From Symbiodinium natans (taxonomy: Eukaryota > Sar > Dinophyceae > Suessiales > Symbiodiniaceae), in NCBI GenBank assembly GCA_905221605.1, contig CAJNDS010002612.1, positions 937,436 through 1,001,435 of the forward strand: a stretch of DNA of 64,000 nucleotides, given 5' to 3'. Below, piece after piece: positions 20,324 to 30,304 of the stretch. The translations under genes were made by a program, and so were the position numbers. How positions within the stretch are numbered: position 1 is the first letter of the stretch; every line of letters starts with the position of its first letter. A model generated the notes under the pieces. That model ran no database searches. It was given only the letters and a program-made list of their open reading frames with translations, and had not been told where the DNA came from.

Positions 20324-20588
20324 GGCCAAGTCTTCATGACAGTGCAGGGTTTCGGGTTTAGGGTTAGGGTTTAGGGTTTAGGGTTTAGGGTTTAGGGTTT
20401 AGGGTTTAGGGTTTAGGGTTTAGGGTTTAGGGTTTAGGGTTTAGGGTTTAGGGTTTAGGGTTTAGGGTTTAGGGTTTAGGGTTTAGGGTTTAGGCTGTGC
20501 TAAGGTTGAATCAAGCCACGACAGTCCCTTGTCAACCAAGACGCATACTAGCAGAACGGTTGCCACTAACTCCGATATTCAGCTTTAG
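20324..20588 (+). CDS. Gene end with a 145-base telomere-repeat intron
   Basis: Exon 20324-20348 (acceptor CTGCCTGTGCACCCAG) reads GQVFMTVQ and ends G|GTTTCGGG. The intron 20349-20493 is about 20 TTTAGGG units ending TTTAG. Exon 20494-20588 supplies GC to complete Gly, then reads CAKVESSHDSPLSTKTHTSR and TVATNSDIQL with TAG at 20586. Phases agree. A possible preceding exon (20222-20292, GVPLVPKGQRCCVPPCCQTA) does not match in phase. Function unknown. Confidence 0.55.
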
Positions 20589-20879
20589 GCCTTTCTCGAC
20601 CTGCCCTACCCACCTTAAACCCTAAACCCTCAACCCTAAACCCTAAACTCTAAACCCTAAATAAACCCTAAACCCTCAACCCTAAATCCTAAACCCTAAA
20701 CCCTAAACCACCCACCCGTGAGCTGAAGCCATAAACCCGAAACCCTAGACTCCAAGCAACCTCTTTTGGCCTCGTAGCCCGACACCCACGAAACCCTAAA
20801 CCCTAAACCCTAAACCCTCTCTTTTTACTTAAACCCTACGGGTTTGGGGTTTAGGGTTTTGAACCGGATTATCCTCCAG

Positions 20880-21010
20880 AATGGTTGCCAATCAGAACCC
20901 TTTGTAGTTGCAGCCACATCTGACGCCCTTCTTCAGCACGGCAGTGGATTCGGGTGCTTTCAACTTTCAACCATTCCTGGGGGGGATTTCATGAACCCCA
21001 ATCACATAAG
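20880..21010 (+). CDS. Exon, unidentified
   Basis: Acceptor ATTATCCTCCAG; frame NGCQSEPFVVAATSDALLQH, GSGFGCFQLSTIPGGDFMNP then NHI. AAG|GCCC at 21010 is a likely GC donor; otherwise the frame meets TAA at 21021. The sequence resembles an extracellular or lectin-like sheet but no family can be named. Confidence 0.5.
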
Positions 21011-21157
21011 GCCCAAACCCTAAGCCCCAAACCCTATTAGCCTAAACCCTAAACACTAAACCCTAAACCCTAAACCCTAAACCCTAAACCCTAACCCCTA
21101 AACCCTACTCGCTTTTAAAGCCTACGGAGGTGATTGAGTCCCCAATCTTTTTCGCAG

Positions 21158-22398
21158 TTGGGCCCGAAGGGCCCCACCTTGAGACTGTGGGTATCTCTGA
21201 ACCAGGCTACATCCCTAAACCCTAAACCCTAAACCCTAAACCATAAACCTGAACCGGAACCCCCCACCCCAAGCCCCTTTTGAGGCAGGAGCAGGGCTAT
21301 TACATGGTCTTGGGGTCTGGGGTTTAGGGTTTAGGGTTTATGGTTACGGTTTAAGGTTTAGGGTTTAGGGGTTTGGGTTGCTTGAAGACCCTTCCAAATA
21401 TGCCCTTTCAGAGCAGGATGATTTTCAAATGGACCTAAAGAGGCTTGAGTTCAGAACAACCCCGGCAGGGGGGGGTCTATGGCCGAAGCTCTCGGGTTTT
21501 GGAGGGGTTTAGGGTTTAGGGGTTCAGGTTTTAGGGTTCAGGGTTTCAGGTTTTGGGGTTTCGGGGTTAGGTGTTAGGGTTTAGGGGTTTTGGTGTTTAG
21601 GTTTAGGACTCAGGGAAGAAACCCAAACAACCCTTCAACGCCTTAAAGCCCCCGACAAAGCTCCTGAATCTGGGGCCTTGTAGGTCTTCAGGCCTAGTCT
21701 CCCCCCACCCCCCGTATTTACGGGTTTCAGGGTTTCAGGGTTTCAGGGTTCAGGGTTCAGGGTTTCAGGGTTCAGGGTTTAGGGTTTAGGGTTTCAGGGT
21801 TCAGGGTTCAGGGTTTAGGGTTTGGGGTTTGGGGTTTGGGGTTTAGGGTGCCGCGGACCAAAAGGTTGAACTCATGTTTAGTTTTTTGTTTTTGCTGTTC
21901 AGCGATTTTGGGGTTTAGGGTTTTGGGCCAGTGTGGAACGTAGGGCCCATGTGGGGAGTTTGTTCAGGGATGTCTTTAGGGTGCAGCTTTGGTTCAACCG
22001 GTTTAGAGTTTAGGGTTTGGGGTGCTTAGGGTTTGGGGTTTTGGGGTTGTAGGCCTGAGTCTAAGTTTCAAGGTTGGGTGCAATCGCTTGCAAGGCACTT
22101 AGCGCTCAAGACCCTGAGCCCTGACCTCGCAGCTCCCCCAGACCACGGTTTAGGGTTCAGGGTTTAGGGCAGTTTAGGGTTTAGGGTTTAGGGTTTAGGG
22201 TTTAGGGTTTAGGGTTTAGGGTTTAGGGTTTTCGGATGTTTTCGGACACCAATATGTCGGTCGCCGCTCCCCAACTTCGTCAAAGCTGGACTCTGCGTGG
22301 ACTCCCGTAAGGAAGATATTCCGTTTCGGGGTCCAGAGAGCTCAGGTTCTATGATCGCGAGGAGTATCAAGCTGCCTCAACACCCCACAGCAGTCTGA
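21158..22398 (+). CDS. Five-exon gene, phase-consistent to stop
   Basis: Exon 21158-21205 (acceptor ATCTTTTTCGCAG) reads GPEGPHLETVGISEP and ends G before GCTACAT (GC donor). Exon 21412-21495 (CCCTTTCAG) reads QDDFQMDLKRLEFRTTPAGG and on to PKLS. Exon 21614-21683 reads KKPKQPFNALKPPTKLLNLG then PC. Exon 21847-21864 (tiny, VPRTK) is optional. Exon 22227-22398 (TTTAG acceptor) reads VFGCFRTPICRSPLPNFVKA, then GLCVDSRKEDIPFRGPESSG, ending HPTAV and TGA. Every junction is in phase. Function unknown. Confidence 0.6.
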
Positions 22399-22577
22399 TT
22401 AGGATTCAGGGTAACCTTAAACCTCAAACCTAAACAACGTATTCTAGGATCCAGTGCGTTCCTCTCACAGTCTACCATTGAACACAAAATCCTAAGTCCC
22501 AAACTCTAAACCCTAAGCCTTGAACACTAAACCCCGAACCCTAAACCCCACAAACCCTAAACCCTTGATTCTCCCAG

Positions 22578-22811
22578 GTAGCTCTGGGACCTCGTTTTGA
22601 GCTAGAGAAGGAGTCATTCTTCCACCGGCTTGGAGAGGCCCTCTACATCCAAATCCTCAACTCCCAATCCTTCAGGCCCCCTTACATCCCTAAACCCTGA
22701 GCCCTAAATCCCAAAGTCCCTAAACCACGCTTTGCGCTTCGGGAGTTTGGGAGTTTTAGGCTTCCGAGTGTTGTCCTCCGACTCCATACGCCAGATGAAA
22801 AGGACAAATTA
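22578..22811 (+). CDS. Two exons joined by a GC-AG intron
   Basis: Exon 22578-22675 (GATTCTCCCAG) reads VALGPRFELEKESFFHRLGE then ALYIQILNSQSF and ends AG before GCCCCC. Exon 22760-22811 (GAGTTTTAG) adds G to give Arg, then LPSVVLRLHTPDEKDKL, before GCCTTAACCC. The 84-base intron begins GC and ends AG; phases match (2 plus 1). Helical, charged; family unknown. Confidence 0.55.
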
Positions 22812-22876
22812 GCCTTAACCCTAAACCCTAAACCCTAAACCCTAAACCCTAAACCCTAAACCCTAAACCCTAAACC
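22811..22876 (-). repeat. CCCTAAA array starting at a GC donor
   Basis: GCCTTAACCCTAAACCC: the presumed donor is followed directly by the array (about nine units), then reversed TTTAGG. Confidence 0.85.
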
Positions 22877-22892
22877 CTTTAGGGGAGGGGCG

Positions 22893-23010
22893 GTGGGGGT
22901 AGCTCTGGCTCCTCTGGAGGACGCAGCGTTCCCCTGCCTTGTCCTGTGGCAGAAACCGCTTTTCACTCGCCGACGAAGCGGCCCAGGGTCTGTGTGGTTT
23001 ACCTTTAACC
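22893..23010 (+). CDS. Exon, unidentified
   Basis: Frame VGVALAPLEDAAFPCLVLWQ then KPLFTRRRSGPGSVWFTFNL continues open to the next CCCTAAA array. Possible donor TG|GTTTAC. A hydrophobic segment is followed by a basic one. Confidence 0.4.
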
Positions 23011-23100
23011 TTTTTTGTTGTATACAACCCCAAACCCTAAACCCTAAACCCCAAACCCTAAACCCTAAACCCTAAACCCCGAACCCCGCTTCTGGTGCAG

Positions 23101-23212
23101 AATGGTCTTTGATTCTAGCGAACCGCTCGAGTTTCACTTTGCTCCGGAGGCAGAAGGCCTGCTTGGAGCCAAAGCAGACTCGATGAAGCGAGCAGCAGCA
23201 GGATCTCTGCAG
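23101..23212 (+). CDS. Exon starting with Met, unidentified
   Basis: GGTGCAG acceptor, then A and ATG; frame MVFDSSEPLEFHFAPEAEGL, LGAKADSMKRAAAGSLQT. The Met may be internal. The 3' border is uncertain: AGCAG|GATCTC would be a GA donor. Confidence 0.5.
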
Positions 23213-23249
23213 ACCCTAGACTCCCTAGACCCTAAACCCTAAACCCTAA

Positions 23250-23762
<513 letters not shown>

Positions 23763-24038
23763 GGACCCTAAACCCTAAACCCTAAACCCTAAACTTTAAA
23801 CCCTAAACCCTAAACCCTAAGCCCTAAGCCCTAAACCCCAACCCCTAGCTTCCGTTCTTTGGGGACTCTACGAGATCCTCTGGCCCGGACCCCTTTGAAT
23901 CGGCCCTGGTTTCCTTCGTGCTTAGGAGTGGATTCAGGGGTTCAGGGGTTTAGGGTTTAGGGTTCAGGGTTTTGGGGTTTGGGGTTTTGAGGGTTGCATG
24001 GTTTGTGGGTTCCATGGGGCCGCAAAACCCTTCTGCAG

Positions 24039-24118
24039 GTTGGATCTACAACGTCACACTCTTCAAGAATGCGCTGACAGCCGAGGAGGCACAGACTCTG
24101 AACAGATGCCCTCAACCC
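24039..24118 (+). CDS. LamG-like C-terminal exon
   Basis: CTTCTGCAG acceptor; frame WIYNVTLFKNALTAEEAQTL then NRCP. The pattern of YN, a hydrophobic pair, ALT, EE and a Leu is typical of the last strand and helix of concanavalin A/LamG-like domains (IYNRALSAEEI type). Family assignment is inferred from this motif only. The 3' border is not defined. Confidence 0.5.
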
Positions 24119-24340
24119 TAAGGTTTGAACAGGGTTTAGGGTTTAGGGTTTAGGGTTCTGGGGTTTAGGGTTTAGGGTTTGTTTCTTGGGGCAGGGTTTG
24201 ACGCGTTTAGGGTCGAGGACATATAGGGTTTCGGGGAAGATTCTTCACCATCCCACAGACATGCTTACCAGGTCTTAGTAGGGCCAAAGTCGTTCTTGCT
24301 TGTGGGGAGGTGCGCCTTCAATGATTTTGTTGCAAGAAGT

Positions 24341-24450
24341 CAACATCTGGGTTTACGATATTCGGGGTACCTTCTTGGGCTCCTTATTAAAAAGGAATCC
24401 TATTTAGGGGTCTATACTAGGGGTCCCTTATACCCTGAAGGAACCTTACC
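24341..24450. mobile_element. Family D element
   Basis: GGGTTTACGATATTCGGGGT on the left, GGGGTCTATACTAGGGGTCC towards the right. It follows an open frame (MILLQEVNIW) that would end at GG|GTTTACG, a possible donor within the element. Confidence 0.6.
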
Positions 24451-24614
24451 ATGGACCCTCAAACTTGCAACCCTTGTATACCCTAAACCCTGCACCCTAA
24501 ACCCTGAACCCTGAGTTCAAAACTCTTAAACCTCGAACCCCGAAGCCTGAACCCTAAACTCTAAACCCTGATGCCTGAACCCTAAACCCTAGACCCTAAA
24601 CCCTAAACCCCAAG

Positions 24615-24712
24615 CCCGGCTTGGCGCGGACCTGATTTGCCATGCCGATTTTATTGGGGCATCGGCGGGGCGGCACAATATCTGTTTTGGGGCTTTGGTT
24701 GTTGCATGGGGC
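24615..24712 (+). CDS. Exon, unidentified
   Basis: CCCCAAG acceptor; frame RLGADLICHADFIGASAGRH then NICFGALVVAWG up to TTTAGG. The minus strand is also open here, so the strand is not certain. Confidence 0.4.
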
Positions 24713-24771
24713 TTTAGGATTTGGGGTTTAGGGCTTAGGGTTTCGGATTTGAGGTTTTGTGGGTTTATAAG

Positions 24772-24921
24772 GCTCATGTAGACAGAAGGCAGCACCAGTT
24801 CCTTGTCTACTTGGCGGGTTCTATGCGACAGGAGATAGAGTTTCAGGCTTTGGGGTGTTCATCGAATTCAGAACTAACAAGGCCGCCACAATGGCCCTAT
24901 TATACAAGTATTCACATGAAG
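24772..24921 (+). CDS. LamG-like core exon
   Basis: Acceptor TTTATAAG; frame SCRQKAAPVPCLLGGFYATG, DRVSGFGVFIEFRTNKAATM then ALLYKYSHE, ending AAG|GCCTTT (GC donor). FGVFIEFRT followed by ALLYKY resembles the paired strands of a laminin-G sheet, which fits the exon at 24039. A second frame (VYKAHVDRRQHQFLVYLAGS) is also open. Exon order is not what one domain would need, so two domains may exist. Confidence 0.45.
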
Positions 24922-24943
24922 GCCTTTGAGAGTACGCCCCGCG

Positions 24944-24976
<33 letters not shown>

Positions 24977-25281
24977 CCCCCTCTACAGCCTAAGCCAGTG
25001 CACCCCTCAAAAGACCTAACTAAGCCATAAACTTAGACCCCTAAACCCCGCAACTCAAACCCCCCAACCCCCCGCCAAGCCCCAGAACCCTAAGCCCCAA
25101 ATCCCTGAACCCCTAAATCCCTGAACCCCTAAACCCTGACCCAACCCTGACCAAACTCCCCTCAACCCTAAGTGCAAACCCTAAACCCTAAACCCTTAGC
25201 CCTAAACCCAAAACCCTAAACCCTAAACCCTAAACCCTAAACCCTGAACCCCAAACTCCCGAACCCCAAAAAGCCCGCCAG

Positions 25282-25531
25282 ATTCGTGGTCTCTACGAGG
25301 CAGCTCATGCGGCAGGGCTTTGGGGCAAAAGGGTTTTAGGGTTTAGGACCCTAAACCCTAAACCCTAAACCCTAAACCCGAAACCCAATTGGGTTCAGGG
25401 TTTCAGGTTTAGGGTTCGGGGTTGGGGGTTTAGGGCTTACAGGATTCTACGCTTCGAAACCTCGATTTTAGGGTCTAAAGCTTTGAGTGCATTCTCGCGC
25501 CCTCCTTCAGAACGGAAGTCACCCTATGCAA
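25282..25531 (+). CDS. Two small exons
   Basis: Exon 25282-25321 (GCCCGCCAG) reads IRGLYEAAHAAGLW before a G-GCAAAA end. Microexon 25511-25531 (acceptor CGCGCCCTCCTTCAG) reads NGSHPMQ and stops exactly at GCCCTAAACCC, a GC donor formed by the CCCTAAA array. Confidence 0.4.
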
Positions 25532-25631
25532 GCCCTAAACCCGGACTCCAAGCCCCAAATCCCCCAAGCATAAACCCCCCAAATCCCTGAACCCCAAACC
25601 CCCTAAACCAACCTAAACCACCAAATCCCTA

Positions 25632-25753
25632 ACTGGATCCTCTGTCTTCGTCTTACACTTCGCGGAACCCCTTTCCATAAGAAAGCCAAAGCAAAGCGGA
25701 ACAACAACCCACAAAAGAACAACCTTCCAGTTCCAATTGTCCTTATCTTTTAG
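25632..25753 (+). CDS. Exon, unidentified
   Basis: Frame TGSSVFVLHFAEPLSIRKPK, QSGTTTHKRTTFQFQLSLSF, ending AG|GTGTTT. A degenerate CCCTAAA run abuts it upstream with no AG; the acceptor may be internal (CATAAG or CCAAAG). Confidence 0.45.
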
Positions 25754-25867
25754 GTGTTTGAGGGGTAAAGAAAGTTGAAAGCTTCAGTGATTTCAGGATT
25801 GTAGGGTTTGGGGGTGATTTAGGGTTATAGGGTTTAGGGCAACAGCATACTTGGGGGGTGTGCAGTA

Positions 25868-25965
25868 GGGCTTTCGCGGGCCAGGCCCACGCGCAAGGTG
25901 GCCAGGAGGCTGGCAGAATCTGGCAGCATTTGCAACTCTTCCCTTGGCTGGCTAGGACCTTTAGG
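25868..25965 (+). CDS. Exon-like segment, two open frames
   Basis: After GCAGTAG one frame reads GFRGPGPRARWPGGWQNLAA then FATLPLAG; another reads ARPTRKVARRLAESGSICNS. Either could be coding. Confidence 0.3.
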
Positions 25966-26035
25966 GTGGCTCCCCCTGAATTATAGTATCTTACACAATC
26001 TTCTGCACAAGGATAGATAAAAGCCTTCTTAGAGT

Positions 26036-26130
26036 AATCCTAAACCCTAAACCCTAAACCCTAAACCCTAAACCCTAAACCCTAAACCCTAAACCCTAAA
26101 CCCTAAACCCTAAACCCTAAACCCTAAACC
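26036..26130 (-). repeat. CCCTAAA array; inverted partner at 26226-26336
   Basis: Thirteen CCCTAAA units here and about 15 TTTAGGG units at 26226-26336 form a large inverted repeat around about 95 bases. Confidence 0.9.
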
Positions 26131-26489
26131 GCGGGTTTGGAGGCTTGTATACAAATTGCTGAAGATCCAGGATGGCCCCAAAGATAGAGGGTTGTAGGGT
26201 GTATGTATCTCTAAATTAGGGTCCCTTTAGGGTTTAGGGTTTAGGTTTAGGGTTTAGGGTTTAGGGTTTAGGGTTTAGGGTTTAGGGTTTAGGGTTTAGG
26301 GTTTAGGGTTTAGGGTTTAGGGTTTAGGGTTTAGGGAGTAGCAGCTGGGTAGTTCTCTAAGAAGGACCCCAAAACGGACCCTAATGTCCTCTTTTTTTGA
26401 GAGCAACCCGTATGGTACGGGTAGTTCATAGCATGCATGAAGTAGAGACTTATAAACAGAGTCACGGGTAACCCTAGACCCGAAGCCGA

Positions 26490-26577
26490 GACCCTAAGCC
26501 CTTGTCGGGAGGTCGGGTGCCACTGCTACGACGCCTGTCCCACAGGACCCGTCTGCACTTGGATGGTGAATCAGTCA
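26490..26577 (+). CDS. Cys-rich exon (EGF-like composition)
   Basis: Frame LSPCREVGCHCYDACPTGPV then CTWMVNQS with five Cys in under 20 residues, ending TCA|GTTTAAG in phase 0. Spacing is reminiscent of EGF-like or other disulphide modules, but no exact family fits. A competing frame (VPLLRRLSHRTRLHLDGESV) is open. Confidence 0.4.
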
Positions 26578-26817
26578 GTTTAAGGTTTAAACTGTTTAGG
26601 GTCCAGGGTTTCGGTTTTAGGGTTTAAGGTTTAGGGTTATTGGGTTTAAGGATAAAGGGATGGAGTGTACTTGAATCGCCGCAACTAGGGCCTGGGTGAG
26701 TTAAGGGGGTGTCCAGGCTCGGACTTCAGGGTTTTGGGGGGTTAGGGGGGTGGGGGGCGGCCAGTCTACATAGGATCCAATGCGCGCTGCTAAATTGGAG
26801 GTTTAGCGACCCTTAGC

Positions 26818-27013
26818 CTTAAACCCTAAAACCCTAAAACCCTAAAACCCTAAAACCCTACACCCTAAAACCCTAAAACCCTAAAACCCTAAAACCCTAA
26901 AACCCTAAAACCCTAAAACCCTAAAACCCTAAAACCCTAAAACCCTAAAACCCTAAACCCTAAACCCTAAAACCCTAAAACCCTAAAACCCTAAAACCCT
27001 AAACCCTAAAACC
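26818..27013 (-). repeat. CCCTAAAA octamer array
   Basis: About 22 units of the 8-mer CCCTAAAA (complement TTTTAGGG, the Chlamydomonas-type telomere unit), with three 7-mer units and one CCCTACA variant inside. It is the longest uniform variant array of the window. Confidence 0.95.
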
Positions 27014-27031
27014 CCTTCACAAGACAGCTTA

Positions 27032-27077
27032 GGGCTGCAAATCCCTCTCCAAACAAATTGCGCCTTGGCAGACGACA
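27032..27077 (+). CDS. Exon with GC donor
   Basis: CAGCTTAG acceptor; frame GCKSLSKQIAPWQTT and ACAG|GCCCATGG. It is directly followed by a fold-back element. Confidence 0.45.
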
Positions 27078-27090
27078 GGCCCATGGCACC

Positions 27091-27222
27091 CCTACAAGGA
27101 GGGGCCCCCCCTAGTTCTAAGTAGAGTTATATCGACCCTAAATTGGGTGATAAGGATCCTAACTCAGGTTATAAGTCCCTTAACAATTGTTAATATAGTA
27201 AGCGGGCACCTCCTTGTAATCT
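27091..27222. mobile_element. Fold-back element (family G)
   Basis: CCTACAAGGAGGGG on the left pairs with CACCTCCTTGTAAT on the right, about 130 bp, AT-rich inside. Similar ACCCTACAAGGAGG arms occur around a TTTAGGG array at 11447-11535. Confidence 0.6.
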
Positions 27223-27744
27223 TGTCAACCCTCAGCCCAGCACCCTCTATTGGAGGGGTTTAGGCTTTCGGGTGTAGGGTTTGGGGCTTAGGTTTAGGGT
27301 TTAGGGTTTAGTGTCCTAAGAGCCCGTTTAAGCAAGAAAGGGTCATAGACACACACACACACAAACTCTCCGGCTTACCCTCAAACCCAAACCCAAGGCC
27401 CTCTCAACAAACCAAAGAAAACATCTGTACGGGACTCAAAGATCCCTGTTTAGGGTTTAGGGTTTAGGGTTTAGAGGGATCCTACACGTGCAACCCTTAG
27501 TGTCATCTCGGCGTTATTGTCGGTAGCATGGTACAGGATCCCATTGCTAACCCCCGAGCCCTCACTAAACCCTAAGCCCGACGCTTAAACCCTTAACCCT
27601 AATCCCGTAAACCTCAGCCCCTATTCTAAACCCTAAACCCTAAACCCTGAACCCTGAACCCTGAACCCTGAACCCTAAACCCGAAACCCTAACCCTAAAC
27701 CCTAAACCTAAACCTAAACCCTAAACGCTAAACCCTAAAACCAG

Positions 27745-27791
27745 GAGCCAACCGCTTCTTTCCCAACGTGCAGGTGCCCTGCTCCGGACAG
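27745..27791 (+). CDS. Exon, unidentified
   Basis: AAACCAG acceptor, GACAG|GTGGGC donor; frame ANRFFPNVQVPCSGQ. Good splice signals at both ends. Confidence 0.5.
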
Positions 27792-28295
27792 GTGGGCGCC
27801 GGAATCAGGGCGCAGGGCTAGGAAGGGGAGAGGGTTTAGGGTTCAGGGTTTAGGGTTCAGGGTTTAGGGTTTAGGTTTTGGAGTTTGGGGTTTAGGGTTT
27901 TTAGGGTTTAGGGTTTTTAGGGTTTAGGCTAAGGTTTGGGAACCCCAAATGCCCAAAAACCCTGAAATAGAACCTCTAAGAAGCCTGAAGCCCTGAAGCC
28001 CCAGGACTCTTCTTTGGGGGTGCCAGGCTTGTGGTTTAGGGTTTTTGGGTTTTAGGGTTTCAGGGTTTCATGGGCATGAAAGTAGAAAAGCCAAGAGCTG
28101 TGGCGGTCTTCCTGCCCTTTAGGGTTTAGGGTTTAGGGTTTAGGGTTTAGGGTTCAGGGTTCAGGGTTTAGGGTTTAGGGTTTAGGGTTTAGGGTCGGCC
28201 AAGCAACCTTCCACATCTTTCCCAAACGGCCCGTAAGGCTTCCAAGTCAGCGTCCGCGAGATAGGGCTCGTCACCAATTCTGTTTATGGAGGCGT

Positions 28296-28632
28296 GTCTA
28301 TATATATATATATATATATACGGTACCCCCCCAACAAAAAAAACCTACCTTTTATTAATTTAATACTACTATAAGAGTGACATGTGGCACGTGGTACGTT
28401 TAGCACATACAGCCGATTCAAATTGAAACGGCCCGTTTCAATTTGAAATGGGGAAGAGGCTTTATTTGTTCGGAAATAGGGGTTTATGCAATAGAAAATT
28501 GTGCGAATAAGGTTAAAGGATTTAGGGAGTCGGTCTCAATTTTAAAGCGTTTTGATGTCACGCAAGTGTAGAAAATTAGAAAACGGTAGGTTTTGGAAGG
28601 GGGGGGGGGGTAGCATATATATATATATACTG
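28296..28632. mobile_element. Fold-back element with TA-repeat ends
   Basis: Left: a TA run then CGGTACCCCCCCAAC and AAAACCTACC. Right: GGTAGGTTTTGGAAGGGGGG then GGTAGC and a TA run. At 28417-28449 an internal palindrome (TTCAAATTGAAACGG / CCCGTTTCAATTTGAA) lies near the centre. About 335 bp with no telomere repeat inside. Confidence 0.65.
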
Positions 28633-28828
28633 CAACAGTAATGAAGCCCATTTCATGCACACTTTCTTGGGGTCTTTGGTGAAGTTTGGGGTGCAGGGCT
28701 TGGGCGTTTCAACCTTAACCCCATACCCCATACCCTAAACCTTAAACATCCCTAAACCATAAACCCCACAATCCCTCACCTTAAACCCTGAACCCCGAAC
28801 CCTTCAAACCGTGTGCTCTTCTGAGCAG

Positions 28829-28905
28829 GGCGCGTGCCTGCGCACCAGTGGCCAGGCAGGACCTCAACACGCGGCTATACACGCGGCTATAGCCTCTGCA
28901 TTAAA
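28829..28905 (+). CDS. Exon, unidentified
   Basis: Acceptor GCTCTTCTGAGCAG; frame GACLRTSGQAGPQHAAIHAA then IASAL, ending AA|GTAAAA or at TAA 28907. Confidence 0.45.
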
Positions 28906-29229
28906 GTAAAACTTCACCTCTTAAGCTCTCTATCTTCACTACATACCCTGAAAGCATGAACTCTGAAACCCTCACCCCTGAAGTTCACCCCCCCCCCCCC
29001 CCGCCTTTGGAGGATGCAGCGCCTCGTGACAGGTAGGGTTTAGGGTTTAGGGTTTAGGGTTTAGGGTTAAGGGTTTGGGGTTTAGGGTTTGGGGTTTAGG
29101 GCTGAAGACTCCAATGTTTAGGTGACCTGGGCTTTCGGGGGTAGCTCTAAGTAGGGCTAGAAGTACTGTCCCTTGAAAAATGGAAGTAGCCGCTTGTAAT
29201 GGAGTTATGGATACTCTTCGCACCCCAGT

Positions 29230-29351
29230 TATATCACAAACCCTAAACCCTAAACCCTAAACCCTAAACCCTAAACCCTAAACCCTAAACCCTAAACCCT
29301 AAACCCTAAACCCTAAACCCTAAACCCTAAACCCTAAACCCTAAACCCTAA
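29230..29351 (-). repeat. Long CCCTAAA array
   Basis: About 17 perfect units ending CTAAG, whose AG may be the acceptor of the next exon. Confidence 0.95.
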
Positions 29352-29352
29352 G

Positions 29353-29573
29353 GGAAGGGCAAGCTGGACTCCTCAAAGGCGGAACATGCCATAAGTAAGA
29401 TGAGAGCTGGGATTCCCTTTGGTATACCTTTTGGGGTGTGGGGAGAAGGATGTTCCAACTTTCTGGAGATTACGGTAGGGGTTGAGGGCTTGAAAGGCGT
29501 TGAAGTCAGGAGGCGAAAAAGCCTCCACAAAAGCAGGGAGGCATCACTTCTGCAGAGGAGCTGTTGTTTGTAG
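29353..29573 (+). CDS. Exon (74-codon frame), unidentified
   Basis: After CCCTAAG the frame reads KGKLDSSKAEHAI, where A|GTAAGATG is a strong donor (29394). Without splicing it runs on through GIPFGVWGEGCSNFLEITVG to ENDING SCCL and TAG at 29571. The short spliced form is preferred. A 60-codon minus-strand frame overlaps. Confidence 0.45.
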
Positions 29574-29607
29574 GCTCTAGGGATTAGGATTTAGAGCTTC
29601 GAGTCTA

Positions 29608-29700
29608 GGGATTACTGGCTGGTTCTTAGTAGGGAATGAGGGAATGAGGGCCCTATATATACCATTTAAGGGATTATATAGGACCCTCATTCCCTTTAGG
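29608..29700. mobile_element. Family C element fused to telomere repeats
   Basis: The left arm GGTTCTTAGTAGGGAATGAG is complete. The right arm stops at CCCTCATTCCC and continues as TTTAGGGTTTAGGG instead of the expected TACTAAGAACCAG. Confidence 0.7.
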
Positions 29701-30013
29701 GTTTAGGGTTTAGGGTTTAGGGCATGGACAAGATCTCTCAAGGCCACTGGCCCTGACCCTCATAGAGCCGCTATCAAAGGAAAGCAAGCAGTATGATTTG
29801 CCGTCAGTGTCGCGGCTCTGGGACAACCTGCACTTGATTGTGCGCAAGGGCGGTTTTCCGTGGCAAGTGGCATCTGCACGATGGCGGTGTGCAAGGCTTC
29901 CCAGCTAGGAATGACGCAGACACAGTTTTTCGGCAGCGCTATCCTCGGTTTTAGTACTCATATATGCCCCTTATACAGAAGCCTAAGCCCCAAACCCTAA
30001 CGGTACTTTCTGG

Positions 30014-30217
30014 GTGGCGCAGGCGCAGCTTTCGACACCCGATTCTGCATGCGGCATAAGTCCTGAAACTTTAGCCCCAAGCCAGAACGTGGTTGCAAAT
30101 CGTTGTTGCAGGTTCCCTTGTATAGCCACTGTGGTTCTGCTCTTACGTATAATGCCCTTAGCTGGCCTTGTTCGACTCGACAAGAATTCGGCTTACAAGC
30201 CCGTTTATAAACAGTGA
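30014..30217 (+). CDS. 67-codon exon with stop, unidentified
   Basis: Frame QLSTPDSACGISPETLAPSQ, NVVANRCCRFPCIATVVLLL, RIMPLAGLVRLDKNSAYKPV, ending YKQ and TGA. GTGGCGCAG|GCGCAGC is a plausible acceptor. It includes a hydrophobic stretch of about 12 residues. A 97-codon minus frame overlaps and ends in repeat-derived peptide, so plus is preferred. Confidence 0.45.
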   Translation: MAQAQLSTPDSACGISPETLAPSQNVVANRCCRFPCIATVVLLLRIMPLAGLVRLDKNSAYKPVYKQ

Positions 30218-30304
30218 GAACGTGTTTATCATGAAACGCTAAGCATGAAACCCGAAACTCCGAACCCCTGAACCCTAAACCTTCACCCACTATCGCACTT
30301 GTAG

